Counted from the stretch's first letter, positions 50,592-59,905 are shown. The stretch is DNA of 64,000 bases from DATBLY01 sp963705545 (GCA_963705545.1 CAVPJX010000004.1:62001-126000), one strand, 5' to 3'. Notes: a model not told the origin generated them from the letters alone. A program made the numbers and translations.

Positions 50592-50664
50592 GGGGACGTA
50601 GCTCAGTTGGTAGAGCACCTGCTTTGCAAGCAGGGGGTCGGCGGTTCGAGTCCGCTCGTCTCCA
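50592..50664 (+). tRNA. alaT: tRNA-Ala (TGC)
   Basis: A 73-nt cloverleaf. Acceptor GGGGACG pairs with CGTCTCC (one G-T), D arm GCTC/GAGC, anticodon stem CCTGC/GCAGG with loop TTTGCAA (anticodon TGC), T arm around TTCGAGT. Discriminator A; no encoded CCA. It is 10.7 kb from tRNA-Ile, its usual neighbour. Confidence 0.97.
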
Positions 50665-50845
50665 CGGATCGATCCAAGCTGTCACGTCGGCGGATCGACC
50701 ACGCGCCGGGGCGAGTGCGGGCGGCCCCGGATGCAAGCCACCGCTCGTCGCTTCCGGTTCCTGGCCGAGCGTAGCGAGGCGTCGACGCGGAGGGATGCTC
50801 CGAGATCCATATCGATCGAGGCGTCGACTCGGTACGACGCTCGGG

Positions 50846-53636
50846 TCAGGAGACCGATGTGTCGGGAGGGAACCTCGACGCCAGTTCCGTGCGGGACCGG
50901 ATGCCGAGTTTGCGGTAGATCCGCTTCAGGTTGGCCTCCACCGTGTGGACGCTCACGAAGAGGGCGTCGGCCACCTCTTTGTTGGTGCTCCCCGAGGCGA
51001 CCAGCGCCGCTACCCGGTCCTCCGTCGGGGTCAGGGCCACCGACGATGAAGCCCGTCCACCGATCCGTGCCAACTCGGCGCGTGTGCGCTCCGCCCAGAC
51101 CGCGGCGCCCAGCCGCTCGAAGACCTCCAGCGCCTTGGAGAGCGTCTCCCGAGCCTCCTTCTTCCGTTTCGCGCGTCGCTCGACCGTCCCGCTCACGAGG
51201 AGCGTTCGCCCCAGCTCGAACGGCAGCGGCAGCCCGTCGTGCTCCCGGAGCGCTCGAGCGACCGCCGCCGACGCGGCCTCGAGGTCGCCCCGGGCGGCGA
51301 GCACGAGCGCCCGGCACCTGGCTCCAGTGGCCTTGGTCCAGGCCCGGTCGAGATCATCGCCGCTCCGCTCGAACGGGACGAGAAGCGCCTCGGCCTCGTC
51401 GAGCCTCCCGAGGGCGACGAGCGCCTCGACCTCGTCCGGGACGACGCGGAAGAACGCGGGCTCGCGCACGCCCATCTGCCTCTCGAGCTCGACGGCCCTG
51501 GACAGGAACTCATGAGCCTGCGCGTGTCGGCCCTGGGAGAGCTCGACGAAACCCAGGACGGCCAGGTTCGGGATCGTGGGGAGGAGCTCGTCGGCCGCCT
51601 CGGCGATCCGCAGCCCTTCGAGCGCTTCTCGGCTCGCCGACTCGACGCGCCCCGTGTGAGCCTCGACCAAGCCCAGCGCGAAGTGGGCCAAGGCCGCGAA
51701 CGGCCCGACGCCCTGTCGCCGGGCCGCCGTCACGCCCTCGCGCGCGTGCACCAGGGCGGCATCCCAGTTGCCCGCGTGGCACTCCAGCTCGGCGAGGTAG
51801 TACCGCAGGTCCACGAGCGGGCTCTCCACTCCGTGTGCGATCGCATCGGCCAGCAGCTCGTCGAACGTCTCGCGGGCCTCGTCCAAGGCATCGGTGTACT
51901 TGAGCAGTTGACCGAGGACGAAGCTCGCGCGGGCCCAATAGAAGAACTCCGGCAGGTGCCCCTCGAGGGCGATCCCACGATCCAGCATCTCGCGATCGAC
52001 CCCGCGGCCCAGGAGGAACTCGACGAAGGGGTACGCCTGGAAGGTCTCAGCCATCACCCGTGGATCCTGCAGCTGCTCGGCCAGGCGCAGCGCCGAGCGA
52101 GCATGCCCTTCCGATGCCTCCAGGTCTCCCCGGAACAACCAGGCGTACCCGAGGCTCTGTTCGATCCCCGCCCTCAGAGCCAGGTCGTCGCCCACCTCGT
52201 CGAGCGCGGCCGTGAAGTACTCCGACGCCGCTCGCCATCCCTCGTCTTCGGCCACGACCTGCCCCACGTTGCGCAACCTTCTGGCTCGAACCGGACCGTG
52301 CCCCGAAAGCTCCACGGCCTGCTCGAGAACGCGCCGCGCCAACGAGGTGTCTCCGGACTCGTGATGAGCCAAGCCCGCCTCTTCGGTCCGGCGCCCGATG
52401 TCCTCCCCTCGGTCCGGCGGTGTGGCTCGGCGCGCCATCTCCCAGAGCTCTGCCGCCGACTGCGGGGCTCCCCGGGATCCGGCCAGCAGGGCGGCGCTCT
52501 CGAGTGCATCGGCCACGGCGATGTCGGGGCCCTCGACCGACAGGGCCAGGTGGCGCGCTCGTTCCTCCGGATCGACGAGGATCGACGCGAGCCGCGCATG
52601 ATGTTCCCGTCGCCGAGCGGACGGGGTCCGCTGGTAGACGGCTGACGCGAGGAACGGGTGGGTGAACCGGAGCCGGTCGCCCACGATCGTCGCGACACCG
52701 TTCTCGATCGCGGGATCCAGACGAGCGTCGACCGACGACGGAGCGATCGCGGCGGCGACCACCTCCAGGGTCGGTGACGACAACGCCGAGACGATCTCCA
52801 GCGCCTCAACGGTGTCCTTCGGCAGTCCCCCGAGGCGGTGGGCGATGAGCTCCTGCAGGCTGTCGGGGATCGGGAGCCTCTCGCCCGACCCCACATCGTC
52901 CTCACGACGAAGCAGCGCGAGTGCGATCTCCTGCGCGAAGAAGGGATTGCCCCCCGACATCTCGTGGATGCGCGAGAGCGTGGTCCGCGGGAACCGCTCG
53001 CCGACCCTGTCCAGGATGACCCGCTCGACGTCGTCCAAGGACAGCGGCCCGATATGGAGGACGTTCACACGTTCCTCCGGGAACGCCGGCACGACGCCGA
53101 GGGGATCGACCTCGGCATCCGATCCCCGAACGTCCGTCAGCACGCCGATCGGCTCGTCCCTGAGACGCCGGACGACGAACTGCAACACGCGAGCAGACGG
53201 CAGATCCATCCACTGCGCGTCGTCGATGGCCACGACGACGGGCGTCGGTGGACGCCACCGCGCGGATGCATCCCAGGACGGCCAGCGAAACGGCCCGCTG
53301 GTCGGCGCGCCCGCCGGTCCGAGGCGATCGCAGGAGCGCCACCTCCAAGGCCGCTCGCTGGGGCTCGGGGAGCGCCGGCAGGCTCTCGTCCAGGATCGGC
53401 TCGACGAGATCGCCGAGGGCGGCGTACGACAGCCGCGTCTCGGCCTCGACGGGGCTGCACGAGAGCGTTCGATAGCCGCGCTCGAGGGCTCCCGCCAGCC
53501 CCCGCCTCCACACCGTGGTCTTCCCGATGCCGGCATCACCCGACAGGAGCAAGGCGCTCGGGCTCGTCGGGATCGAGTCCAGGAAGCGATGGAGGATCGC
53601 GAGCTCGGACTCGCGCCCGATGACGTCACCGGCCAA
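50846..53636 (-). CDS. ATPase-LuxR (LAL-type) regulator, copy 1, one frameshift
   Basis: About 929 residues if one extra base at 53243 is skipped. The N-terminal AAA/STAND part starts AGDVIGRESELAILHRFLD with Walker A GDAGIGKTT and Walker B VVVAIDDAQWMD; after it come MSGGNPFFAQEIALALL, a long TPR-like helical region and a C-terminal LuxR HTH: LTPTEDRVAALVASGSTNKE then VADALFVSVHTVEANLKRIY. Copy 2 (54334-57132) is collinear and about three-quarters identical by eye. The TTG at 53636 matches the ATG of copy 2 and is preceded by GGGGAG. The frame break falls between Walker A and B, so as written only the N-terminal piece or an unstarted remainder would be made. Confidence 0.83.
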
Positions 53637-53667
53637 AGGCGCTCTCCCCGCTTCAGTGCACCCCGGG

Positions 53668-53673
53668 ATTCTA
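53668..53673 (-). promoter_or_regulatory. -10 element of regulator copy 1
   Basis: On the minus strand TAGAAT sits in CCATCCCTAGAATCC, nearly identical to the sequence in front of copy 2 (CCATCCCTACAATCC). The two copies probably keep the same promoter. Confidence 0.45.
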
Positions 53674-53720
53674 GGGATGGCGGATCCGAACCACGCACCC
53701 ATCGACGATGCAGGCGAGAG

Positions 53721-53747
53721 CGGGCGGCCCGGGATCCGGGCCGCCCG
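53721..53747 (-). terminator. GC-rich hairpin after the repeat membrane-protein gene
   Basis: CGGGCGGCCCGG and CCGGGCCGCCCG form a perfect 12-bp stem around GAT. It lies ~50 nt past the stop of the minus-strand gene at 53800 and before regulator copy 1. Confidence 0.65.
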
Positions 53748-53799
53748 TCTCGCGGATCACCGTTCCGCATCTGGGAGACGGCCGAACGAGCAGTTGGAG

Positions 53800-54207
53800 C
53801 TACCCGGCGAGCACACGGCCCTCCATGGCCTGCAGCTTGCCCGCGTCCCACAGCGCCTCGGACCCTTCGGCCCGGACGGTCTCGGCGAGCACACGGCCCT
53901 CCATGGCCTGGAGCTTGCCCGCGTCCCACAGTGGTGCGGACCCTTGGACCCGAACGGTCTCTGCGAGCACACGGCCCTGCATGGCTTCGAGCTTGCCGGC
54001 GTCCCACAGCGGCGACCCGATGCTGGCCGCCTCGCGGGTACCGCTGCCTTCCACGCTCGTCACCGATCGATCGCCTCGATCGGCCACGGTGAGGGCCACC
54101 GCGCTCATGATCAGCGCGGCTGCGGCCAGCGCGGACACGATCCCGGTCCAGACCACGAAACCCGTCGGCCGACCGGCGATCCCGATGGTTCCCGCCTTCG
54201 TGCTCAT
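53800..54207 (-). CDS. One-helix membrane protein with three 26-residue LWDAGKL repeats
   Basis: A 135-residue protein: a short cytosolic start, one helix (residues 18-41, FVVWTGIVSALAAAALIMSA) and an outside tail. The tail holds three units beginning LWDAGKL at 67, 93 and 119, each like LWDAGKLQAMEGRVLAETVR plus a linker. The units are amphipathic helices with a conserved Trp. GGAGGAGG precedes the ATG. It sits between two tandem LuxR-type regulators, all on one strand. No family is recognised; the repeat may mediate oligomer formation or sensing. Confidence 0.7.
   Translation of the reverse strand: MSTKAGTIGIAGRPTGFVVWTGIVSALAAAALIMSAVALTVADRGDRSVTSVEGSGTREAASIGSPLWDAGKLEAMQGRVLAETVRVQGSAPLWDAGKLQAMEGRVLAETVRAEGSEALWDAGKLQAMEGRVLAG
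53806..54012. repeat. 78-bp tandem repeat, about 2.7 copies
   Basis: Copies begin at 53806, 53884 and 53962 with (T/G)GCGAGCACACGGCCCT-like sequence; the period is exactly 78 bp (26 codons). It lies entirely inside the membrane-protein gene, where copy number could vary by slippage without a frame change. Confidence 0.85.
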
Positions 54208-54333
54208 GCCTCCTCCTTCGCTCGCGACGATCGCTCGTGACGATCGATCCGAGGCGAGCGTAGGGCGGCACCGATCCGCCGGAATCCCCGAAATCCGTAC
54301 CGATCGAGGCGTTCGACCGGTACAACCGCCGGC

Positions 54334-57132
54334 TCAGGACCCGGTTTCGTTCCGAGGGAACCGCGACGCGAGCTCCGTACGGGAGCGGATGCCAAGTTTG
54401 CGGTAGATCCGCTTCAGGTTGGCCTCCACCGTGTGGACGCTCACGAACAGCGCGTCGGCGACTTCCCTGTTGGTGCTCCCCGTGGCGACGAGCGCAGCTA
54501 CTCGCTCCTCGGTCGGGGTCAGGTCCACCGACGAGGCGGCCCGTCCGCCGATCCGCGCCAGCTCCGCACGCGCCTTGTCCGCCCACAACGCGGCCCCCAG
54601 TCCTTCGAAGACCTCGAGGGCCTTCGTGAGGGTTCCGCGCGCCTCCCGCTTCCGCTTCGCCCGTCGTTCCACTGTCCCGCTCACCAGAAGCGTTCGACCG
54701 AGTTCGAACGGGAGCGGAAGGCCCTCGTGGTGCCGCAACGCCTCATCGGCCGCGGCCGAGGCTCCCTCGAGATCGCCGAGGGCGGCGAGCAGGAGCGCCC
54801 GGCACCTGGCCCCCGTCGCCAAGGCCCACGCCCGATCGAGGCTTCGGCCGGCGTCCTCGAAGGGCGCGAGGAGCGCCTCGGCCTCGTCAAGGTGCCCGAG
54901 GGCGACGAGCGCCTCGACCTCATCCGGGACGATCCGGAAGTAGGCGGGCTCCCGAACGCCCATCGCCTGCTCGAGCTCGACGGCCCTGGCCAGATACGCA
55001 TCGGCCTCGGCGGGTCGGCCCAGGGAAAGCTCGAGGAACCCCAGGACCGACAGGTTCGGGATCATGGGGAGGATCTCGCCGGCCTCCTCGGCGACCCGCA
55101 GCCCCTCGAGGGCTTCCTGCCTCGCCGGGTCGGCCCGCCCCAGATGGGCTTCCACCAGGCCCACCGCGAAGTGGCCCTCCGACGACATGGGCCCCATGTG
55201 GTTCCGCTGGGCGGCCGCCCTGCTCTCCCGGGCGTGCTCCATGGCTGCATCCCAGTTGCCCGCCCGGCACTCCAGCTCGGCGAGGTGGTATCGGAACTGC
55301 GCCTGCGGGATCTCAACGCCGTGCGCCGCGGCATCAGCCAGGAGCTCGGTGAACGTCCGGCGGGCCTCATCCAGGCGATCGGTGAACTTGAGGAGCTGAG
55401 CCGCGACGAAGCTTGCACGCAGGACGTGGGACTTGAACTCGCCCTCCATGTGCCCTTCCAGGGCGATCCCGCGGTCCAGCATCTCGTGATCGACACCCCG
55501 TCCGAGGAGGAACTCGACGAAGGGGTACGCCTGGAACGCCTCGGCCATCACCCGTGGTTCCTGCAGCTCCTCGGCCAGCTGCAGCGCTGCGCGAGCGTGC
55601 CGTTCCGATGCCGCGAGGTCGCCCCTGAACAGCCAGGCGTACCCGAGGTTCTGCTCGATCAGTGCCCGCAGCGCGAGATCGTCTCCCGCCTCGCCCCGAG
55701 CAGCCTCGAACACGGCCCAGGCCCCCCGCCACCCTTCGGTCTCGGCGAGGCCCATCCCCAGGTCCAGCAGCACGCGGGCCCGAGCCGGCCCGGCCATCGA
55801 GAGGTCCACCGCTTGCTCCAGGACGCTCCGCGCCAGCGAGGGGTCCCCGCTCTCGAAGTGAGTCACGCCCGCCTGGTGGGTCCGACGCACCAGGTCCTCA
55901 CCTCGATCCCACGGCGTCGCGCGGCGGGCCATCTCCCAGAGCTCGGCCGCGGACTGCGGCGCTCCCCGGGAGGAGGCCAGCTGGGCGGCCTCCTCGAGGG
56001 CGGCGGCGACGGCGAGGTCCGGACCCTCGACGGACAGCGCCATGTGGCGGGCCCGTTCCTCCGGATCGCGGACGATCGTCGCGAGCCGTGCGTGCAGCTG
56101 CCGGCGCCGGGCCACTGGGGCCCTCTGGTAGACGGCGGACGCGAGGAGCGGGTGGGTGAACCGGAGGCGGCCGCCGATGACCTCAACGACGTGGTGGTCG
56201 ATCGCAGGACGCAGACGATCGTCGGCCCCGTGCGAAGGAGCGATCGCCGCAGCGATCACCTCGAACGTCGGAGCCGACAAGGCCGAGACGACCTCCAAGG
56301 CTTCGACGGTCCGCGCAGGGAGCCCCCCGAGGCGATCCTCGATGAGCTCTTGAAGGCGGTCAGGGATCGGGAGCCCTTCGCCGGTTGCCACGTCACCACC
56401 ACGGCGAAGGAGCGCCGATCCGATCTCCTGGGCGAAGAAGGGATTGCCCCCCGACATCTCGTGGAGACGAAGGAGCGTGGTTCGGGAGAACCCTTCCTCG
56501 ACCTTGGCCCGGAGCACCGCTTCGAGGGCGTCCAGCGACAGCGGCCCGACGTGGACGGCGTGCACACGATCCTCGGCTAAGGCTGGGCCGACGCCCACGG
56601 GGTCGTCATCGGCACGGGCGCCTCGAGCGGCCGTCATCACACCGACCTGCTCGTCCTTCAGGCGCCGCACGACGAACTGGAGCACCCGGACCGACGGGAC
56701 GTCCATCCATTGGACGTCGTCGACGGCCACCACGACGGGAGAGGCGGAAGCCGCCGATCGAAGGCATCCCAGCACGGCCAGGGAAACGGCCCGCTGGTCG
56801 GCTCGGCCGCCCGAGCTCGGGGAGCGCAAGAGGGCCACCTCGAGGGCCTGGCGCTGGGGCTCCGGCACGGTGGGGAGCGACTCCTCGAGGATGGGCTCGA
56901 GGAGGTCACCGAGAGCGGCGTAGGACAGGCGCGTCTCGGCCTCGACGGGACCGCACGAGAGCGTGCGGTATCCCCGTTGAAGGGAACCCGCGAGCCCCTC
57001 CTTCCACACGGTGGTCTTCCCGATGCCGGGATCACCCGACAGGAGCAAGGCGCTCGGCCCGGTCGGGATCGAGTCCAGGAAGCGATGGAGGATCGCGAGC
57101 TCGGACTCGCGACCGATCACGTCACCGGCCAT
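54334..57132 (-). CDS. ATPase-LuxR (LAL-type) regulator, copy 2
   Basis: A 932-residue intact regulator. MAGDVIGRESELAILHRFLD leads to Walker A GDPGIGKTT (33-41) and Walker B VVVAVDDVQWMD, the STAND motif HEMSGGNPFFAQEIGSALL, a helical repeat region of ~450 residues and a C-terminal LuxR HTH: LTPTEERVAALVATGSTNRE then VADALFVSVHTVEANLKRIY. These large ATPases sense a ligand and activate nearby genes. GGGGGAG precedes the ATG; a -10 TACAAT is 30 nt upstream. It is divergent from the DUF4386 gene. Confidence 0.88.
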   Translation of the reverse strand: MAGDVIGRESELAILHRFLDSIPTGPSALLLSGDPGIGKTTVWKEGLAGSLQRGYRTLSCGPVEAETRLSYAALGDLLEPILEESLPTVPEPQRQALEVALLRSPSSGGRADQRAVSLAVLGCLRSAASASPVVVAVDDVQWMDVPSVRVLQFVVRRLKDEQVGVMTAARGARADDDPVGVGPALAEDRVHAVHVGPLSLDALEAVLRAKVEEGFSRTTLLRLHEMSGGNPFFAQEIGSALLRRGGDVATGEGLPIPDRLQELIEDRLGGLPARTVEALEVVSALSAPTFEVIAAAIAPSHGADDRLRPAIDHHVVEVIGGRLRFTHPLLASAVYQRAPVARRRQLHARLATIVRDPEERARHMALSVEGPDLAVAAALEEAAQLASSRGAPQSAAELWEMARRATPWDRGEDLVRRTHQAGVTHFESGDPSLARSVLEQAVDLSMAGPARARVLLDLGMGLAETEGWRGAWAVFEAARGEAGDDLALRALIEQNLGYAWLFRGDLAASERHARAALQLAEELQEPRVMAEAFQAYPFVEFLLGRGVDHEMLDRGIALEGHMEGEFKSHVLRASFVAAQLLKFTDRLDEARRTFTELLADAAAHGVEIPQAQFRYHLAELECRAGNWDAAMEHARESRAAAQRNHMGPMSSEGHFAVGLVEAHLGRADPARQEALEGLRVAEEAGEILPMIPNLSVLGFLELSLGRPAEADAYLARAVELEQAMGVREPAYFRIVPDEVEALVALGHLDEAEALLAPFEDAGRSLDRAWALATGARCRALLLAALGDLEGASAAADEALRHHEGLPLPFELGRTLLVSGTVERRAKRKREARGTLTKALEVFEGLGAALWADKARAELARIGGRAASSVDLTPTEERVAALVATGSTNREVADALFVSVHTVEANLKRIYRKLGIRSRTELASRFPRNETGS

Positions 57133-57161
57133 AGGCGCTCCCCCCGTCGGTGGACGCCAGG

Positions 57162-57167
57162 ATTGTA
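57162..57167 (-). promoter_or_regulatory. -10 element of regulator copy 2
   Basis: TACAAT on the minus strand lies within CCATCCCTACAATCC, shared with copy 1. Confidence 0.5.
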
Positions 57168-57335
57168 GGGATGGCCGGTCCGGCGTTGCGGACGTGAGCC
57201 TGAACGTGGCCCCGGTCCCGACATGGCGAGGCTGACCGGCACTGGCTCGGTGTCTCCGGGCGCGCGAGGCTGGCACCGGGCGATCGCGCTCGATCCCGCT
57301 CGACCAGAGCGCCCACCGTTCGGAAGGAGTCGGCC

Positions 57336-58079
57336 ATGGCCGCCACCACCACGGAACACGCACCAGCACCCACCCAGTCGATGCCCGCGACGATCCCCGA
57401 CGCCGAGCCGCGGTCGAAGCGGAGGACCGAGAGGCTCGTCGGTGCGCTCTTCATCGTCGCTACCGCCGCGTCCATCCTCGGTTCGATCGCGTTGGGCTCG
57501 GTGCTGGATCGCCCGGACTACCTGTCGGCGCTGAGCGCTCACGAGGGCCAGGTCGTCGTGGCTGCGGTCCTCTTCCTGATCGCGGCCATGTCCGCCTTCG
57601 CGATCGCGTTCCTGTTGTTCCCTGTGCTCAAGACCCGCGACGAGGGCCTGGCTGCCGGCTATCTGGGCCTGCGGGCGTTCGAGAACGTGTTCTACGTCGC
57701 TTCGGTCGTGGGTCTGCTGGCGATGCTGCGCGTCAGTCAGGGCGATGTCGTCGGATCGGCCGACGGATCGTCCGTTCCGCTCTTGGGATCGGCGCTGCTG
57801 GCGCTGCGCGACTGGGCGACGGTGCTCGGGACGTTGGTCTTCGCCGGGTTGGGCGCGGTGATCCTCAACGACGTCTTGTACCGGTGGCGTCTCGTGCCTC
57901 GGTGGCTGTCCCTGTGGGGGGTCCTCGGCGGCGCGATGCTCGTCCTCTACGGAGTGCTCGGCGTCTTCGGGCTCGACACCGGTCTGGGATCGCCCGCCAT
58001 GCTCCTGGCGATGCCGATCGCCGTACAGGAGATGGCGCTCGCGGGCTGGCTGCTGGCGAAGGGCTTGCGAACGACGTGA
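57336..58079 (+). CDS. DUF4386 membrane protein
   Basis: A 247-residue protein with six predicted helices after a polar N-terminus. Family-like features are RLVGALFIVATAASILGSIA, FLIAAMSAFAIAFLLFPVLK, GLRAFENVFYVASVVGLLAM and NDVLYRWRLVPRWLSLWGVL. DUF4386 function is unknown. GGAAGGAG lies 6 nt before the ATG. It is divergent from regulator copy 2 with a 200-nt shared upstream region, so it is a candidate target. Confidence 0.85.
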   Translation: MAATTTEHAPAPTQSMPATIPDAEPRSKRRTERLVGALFIVATAASILGSIALGSVLDRPDYLSALSAHEGQVVVAAVLFLIAAMSAFAIAFLLFPVLKTRDEGLAAGYLGLRAFENVFYVASVVGLLAMLRVSQGDVVGSADGSSVPLLGSALLALRDWATVLGTLVFAGLGAVILNDVLYRWRLVPRWLSLWGVLGGAMLVLYGVLGVFGLDTGLGSPAMLLAMPIAVQEMALAGWLLAKGLRTT

Positions 58080-58101
58080 GGGGCGTCAACGCCTCGCGCG
58101 A

Positions 58102-58773
58102 TCAGAGGACCTCGAGGAACCGAGCCACGTCGTCGCGGTCGAAGAACGTGGCCGCGCCGCGGAGTCCGCACGTGAAGTCGATCGACGCGGCCAGGCTGAA
58201 GGCGTGGAACTTCTCGGGAACCGGGAGATCGCTGACGGTGCCGCCGTCGCGGATGTACCGCAGGAGCGTCGCCTGGTCCTTCTCGCAGATGCCGGTGGTG
58301 CGCAGGCCCCTGCTCGCGAGCAGGAGGTCGACGTAGGGCATCGATCCGGGCGCCTGGCGGTCGACGAGGTCCTCGATGTACGGGAGCAGCTCCTCGGGCG
58401 GTGCGCCGTTCGCTTGGGCGCACCGGCCGCCCTTCACGCGCTCGTAGAGCTTCCGGCCGGCCGGTTCCTGCGCCACGACGAAGTCCCGGTAGTCGAACAG
58501 CGAGGCGTGCTCGAAGTCGAACCCGGCCACGAGGTCCTCGATGTCGACCAGGAAGGCCACGAAGGCGTCGACGCAACGCTGGGCGTCGGCGTCGAGCTCG
58601 AAGATGGGGCTCGGGCTGGCGGCCGTCGGAGAGGTCGAGACGGGAGCACCCGGAGGGCTCGGCGATGGTGAGGCGGTCCCGCCCGATCCGTTCCCCGCCG
58701 ACCCTCCGCCGCCGCAGGCGACCAGCGACAGCAGGATCGTGGTCACGACCACGGCCAGCCGTCCCTTCAGCAT
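58102..58773 (-). CDS. Lipoprotein of unknown function
   Basis: A 223-residue exported lipoprotein: signal MLKGRLAVVVTTILLSLVAC (lipobox LVAC), a Gly/Ser/Pro/Thr linker, then a folded domain from residue ~55 with cysteines in AQRCVDAFVAFL, KGGRCAQAN, TTGICEKDQAT and DFTCGLRGAA, giving two likely disulfides. No family recognised. It converges with DUF4386. An in-frame start six codons upstream is possible. Confidence 0.75.
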   Translation of the reverse strand: MLKGRLAVVVTTILLSLVACGGGGSAGNGSGGTASPSPSPPGAPVSTSPTAASPSPIFELDADAQRCVDAFVAFLVDIEDLVAGFDFEHASLFDYRDFVVAQEPAGRKLYERVKGGRCAQANGAPPEELLPYIEDLVDRQAPGSMPYVDLLLASRGLRTTGICEKDQATLLRYIRDGGTVSDLPVPEKFHAFSLAASIDFTCGLRGAATFFDRDDVARFLEVL

Positions 58774-58780
58774 CGCGTCA

Positions 58781-59163
58781 TCACCCGGCAACGCGGTACA
58801 GCCGCCATCGGTCGGGGACGCCCTTCAGCTCGTGCTCACCGGCGTCCTCGAGGACGATGCCACTCCCGGCTACGAGGTCCTTCACCGTCTGGGAGACGAG
58901 GACCTGCCTGGCTCCGGCCAGCGCGCCGACGCGCGCTCCGATCGCGACACCCAGACCAGCGACGTCGTCGTCGTCGATCTCGATCTCGCCCGTGTGGACA
59001 CCCGCGCGGACCTCGACGCCGAGCTCCGCCGTCCGATCCGGCCGGCGGCCACGTCTTCCCACTCGCAGTCCTCCGCGATGAGCTCGAAGTGTGCGTCCCG
59101 ATCGCGCTCATTCAGGATCTCCAAGAGCCTGCGCCCGGTCGCTGCGTTCTCCTCCACGCTCAT
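58781..59163 (-). pseudogene. SnoaL-like start fused out of frame to an adenylate-cyclase end
   Basis: The minus-strand ATG at 59163 with a strong ribosome binding site (GGAGGGAGGAGGG) begins MSVEENAATGRRLLEILNER and continues HFELIAEDCEWEDVAAG, the first ~42 residues of a SnoaL/NTF2-like protein. At ~59040 homology passes to another frame reading ELGVEVRAGVHTGEIEID, VAIGARVGALAGARQVLVSQ and GEHELKGVPDRWRLYRVAG, the last third of a class III cyclase domain, ending at 58781. Neither domain is complete and they are not in one frame, so this is a deletion scar of two genes. Confidence 0.6.
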
Positions 59164-59358
59164 GTCGCCCTCCTCCCTCCGCCGCTCCACGGATCGGTGT
59201 CGGATCCCCCGTGTTGTCCCACCACGCGTCTATCTAGCATCGGAGGAACGCGATGTCGCCTCCCGCCAGGGAGGCCTGGCCTCCACCATCAGCTCCGCTC
59301 GCGGGCCTAGGATGCCGATACGTCCTCGGAACGGACGACCGGACCAGGAGGGGATGGG

Positions 59359-59850
59359 ATGCGGCTCACGAAGCTGACGGTGGTGCTCTCGCTCTTCGCG
59401 CTCGCGCTCGTGGGGTGCGGCGGCGGAGACAGCGACGACGGAGGCGGCGGCTCCACCGCCGGCGGTGACGGCGGCACCACGATCGACGGCGGCGCGCTCG
59501 ACGCGGCGACCTGCGCCCAGGTCGTGGCGGCGTTGGCGTCGGCGTACTCGGGATCCGCGGCCGCGATGACGGGCAGCGCGGGCGACCTGGGGTCCTCCGT
59601 GGACCAGCTCGAGGCGTTCGCGGCGAACGCGCCCGACGAGATCGCCGCCGATCTGCAGACGATCACGAGCGCCTACGCGACGATGATGCAGGCCCTCGCG
59701 GACTCGGGGTACGACCCGGCGAGCGGCACGCCGCCGACGGCGGAGCAGGCCGCCGCCCTGCAATCTGCCACCGCGGCGATCAACACGCCCGAGTTCCAGC
59801 AGGCCTCGGACAACGTGAGCGCCTGGTTCGCGGAGCAGTGCGGAACCTGA
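59359..59850 (+). CDS. Small lipoprotein of unknown function
   Basis: A 163-residue lipoprotein: MRLTKLTVVLSLFALALVGC (lipobox LVGC), a Gly/Asp-rich linker (GGGDSDDGGGGSTAGGDGG), then a helical domain with cysteines in DAATCAQVVAAL and FAEQCGT that could pair. AGGAGGGG lies 5 nt before the ATG. No family recognised. Confidence 0.75.
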   Translation: MRLTKLTVVLSLFALALVGCGGGDSDDGGGGSTAGGDGGTTIDGGALDAATCAQVVAALASAYSGSAAAMTGSAGDLGSSVDQLEAFAANAPDEIAADLQTITSAYATMMQALADSGYDPASGTPPTAEQAAALQSATAAINTPEFQQASDNVSAWFAEQCGT

Positions 59851-59893
59851 TCCACCGGTCGGAGCACCGCGTACGTCGCATCGCCCGGGGTCC

Positions 59894-59899
59894 TATCCT
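59894..59899 (+). promoter_or_regulatory. -10 element of a leaderless promoter
   Basis: TATCCT lies 6 nt before the ATG at 59906. Confidence 0.45.
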
Positions 59900-59905
59900 C
59901 GGGCG

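Noticed and set aside
50682..51317. Open frame opposite and beyond the end of regulator copy 1
   Set aside because: It uses a shifted frame of the regulator's HTH end and runs into the non-coding flank; no independent support.
57133..57335. An additional small gene between regulator copy 2 and DUF4386
   Set aside because: No frame with a ribosome binding site or conserved residues; the gap contains promoters on both strands.
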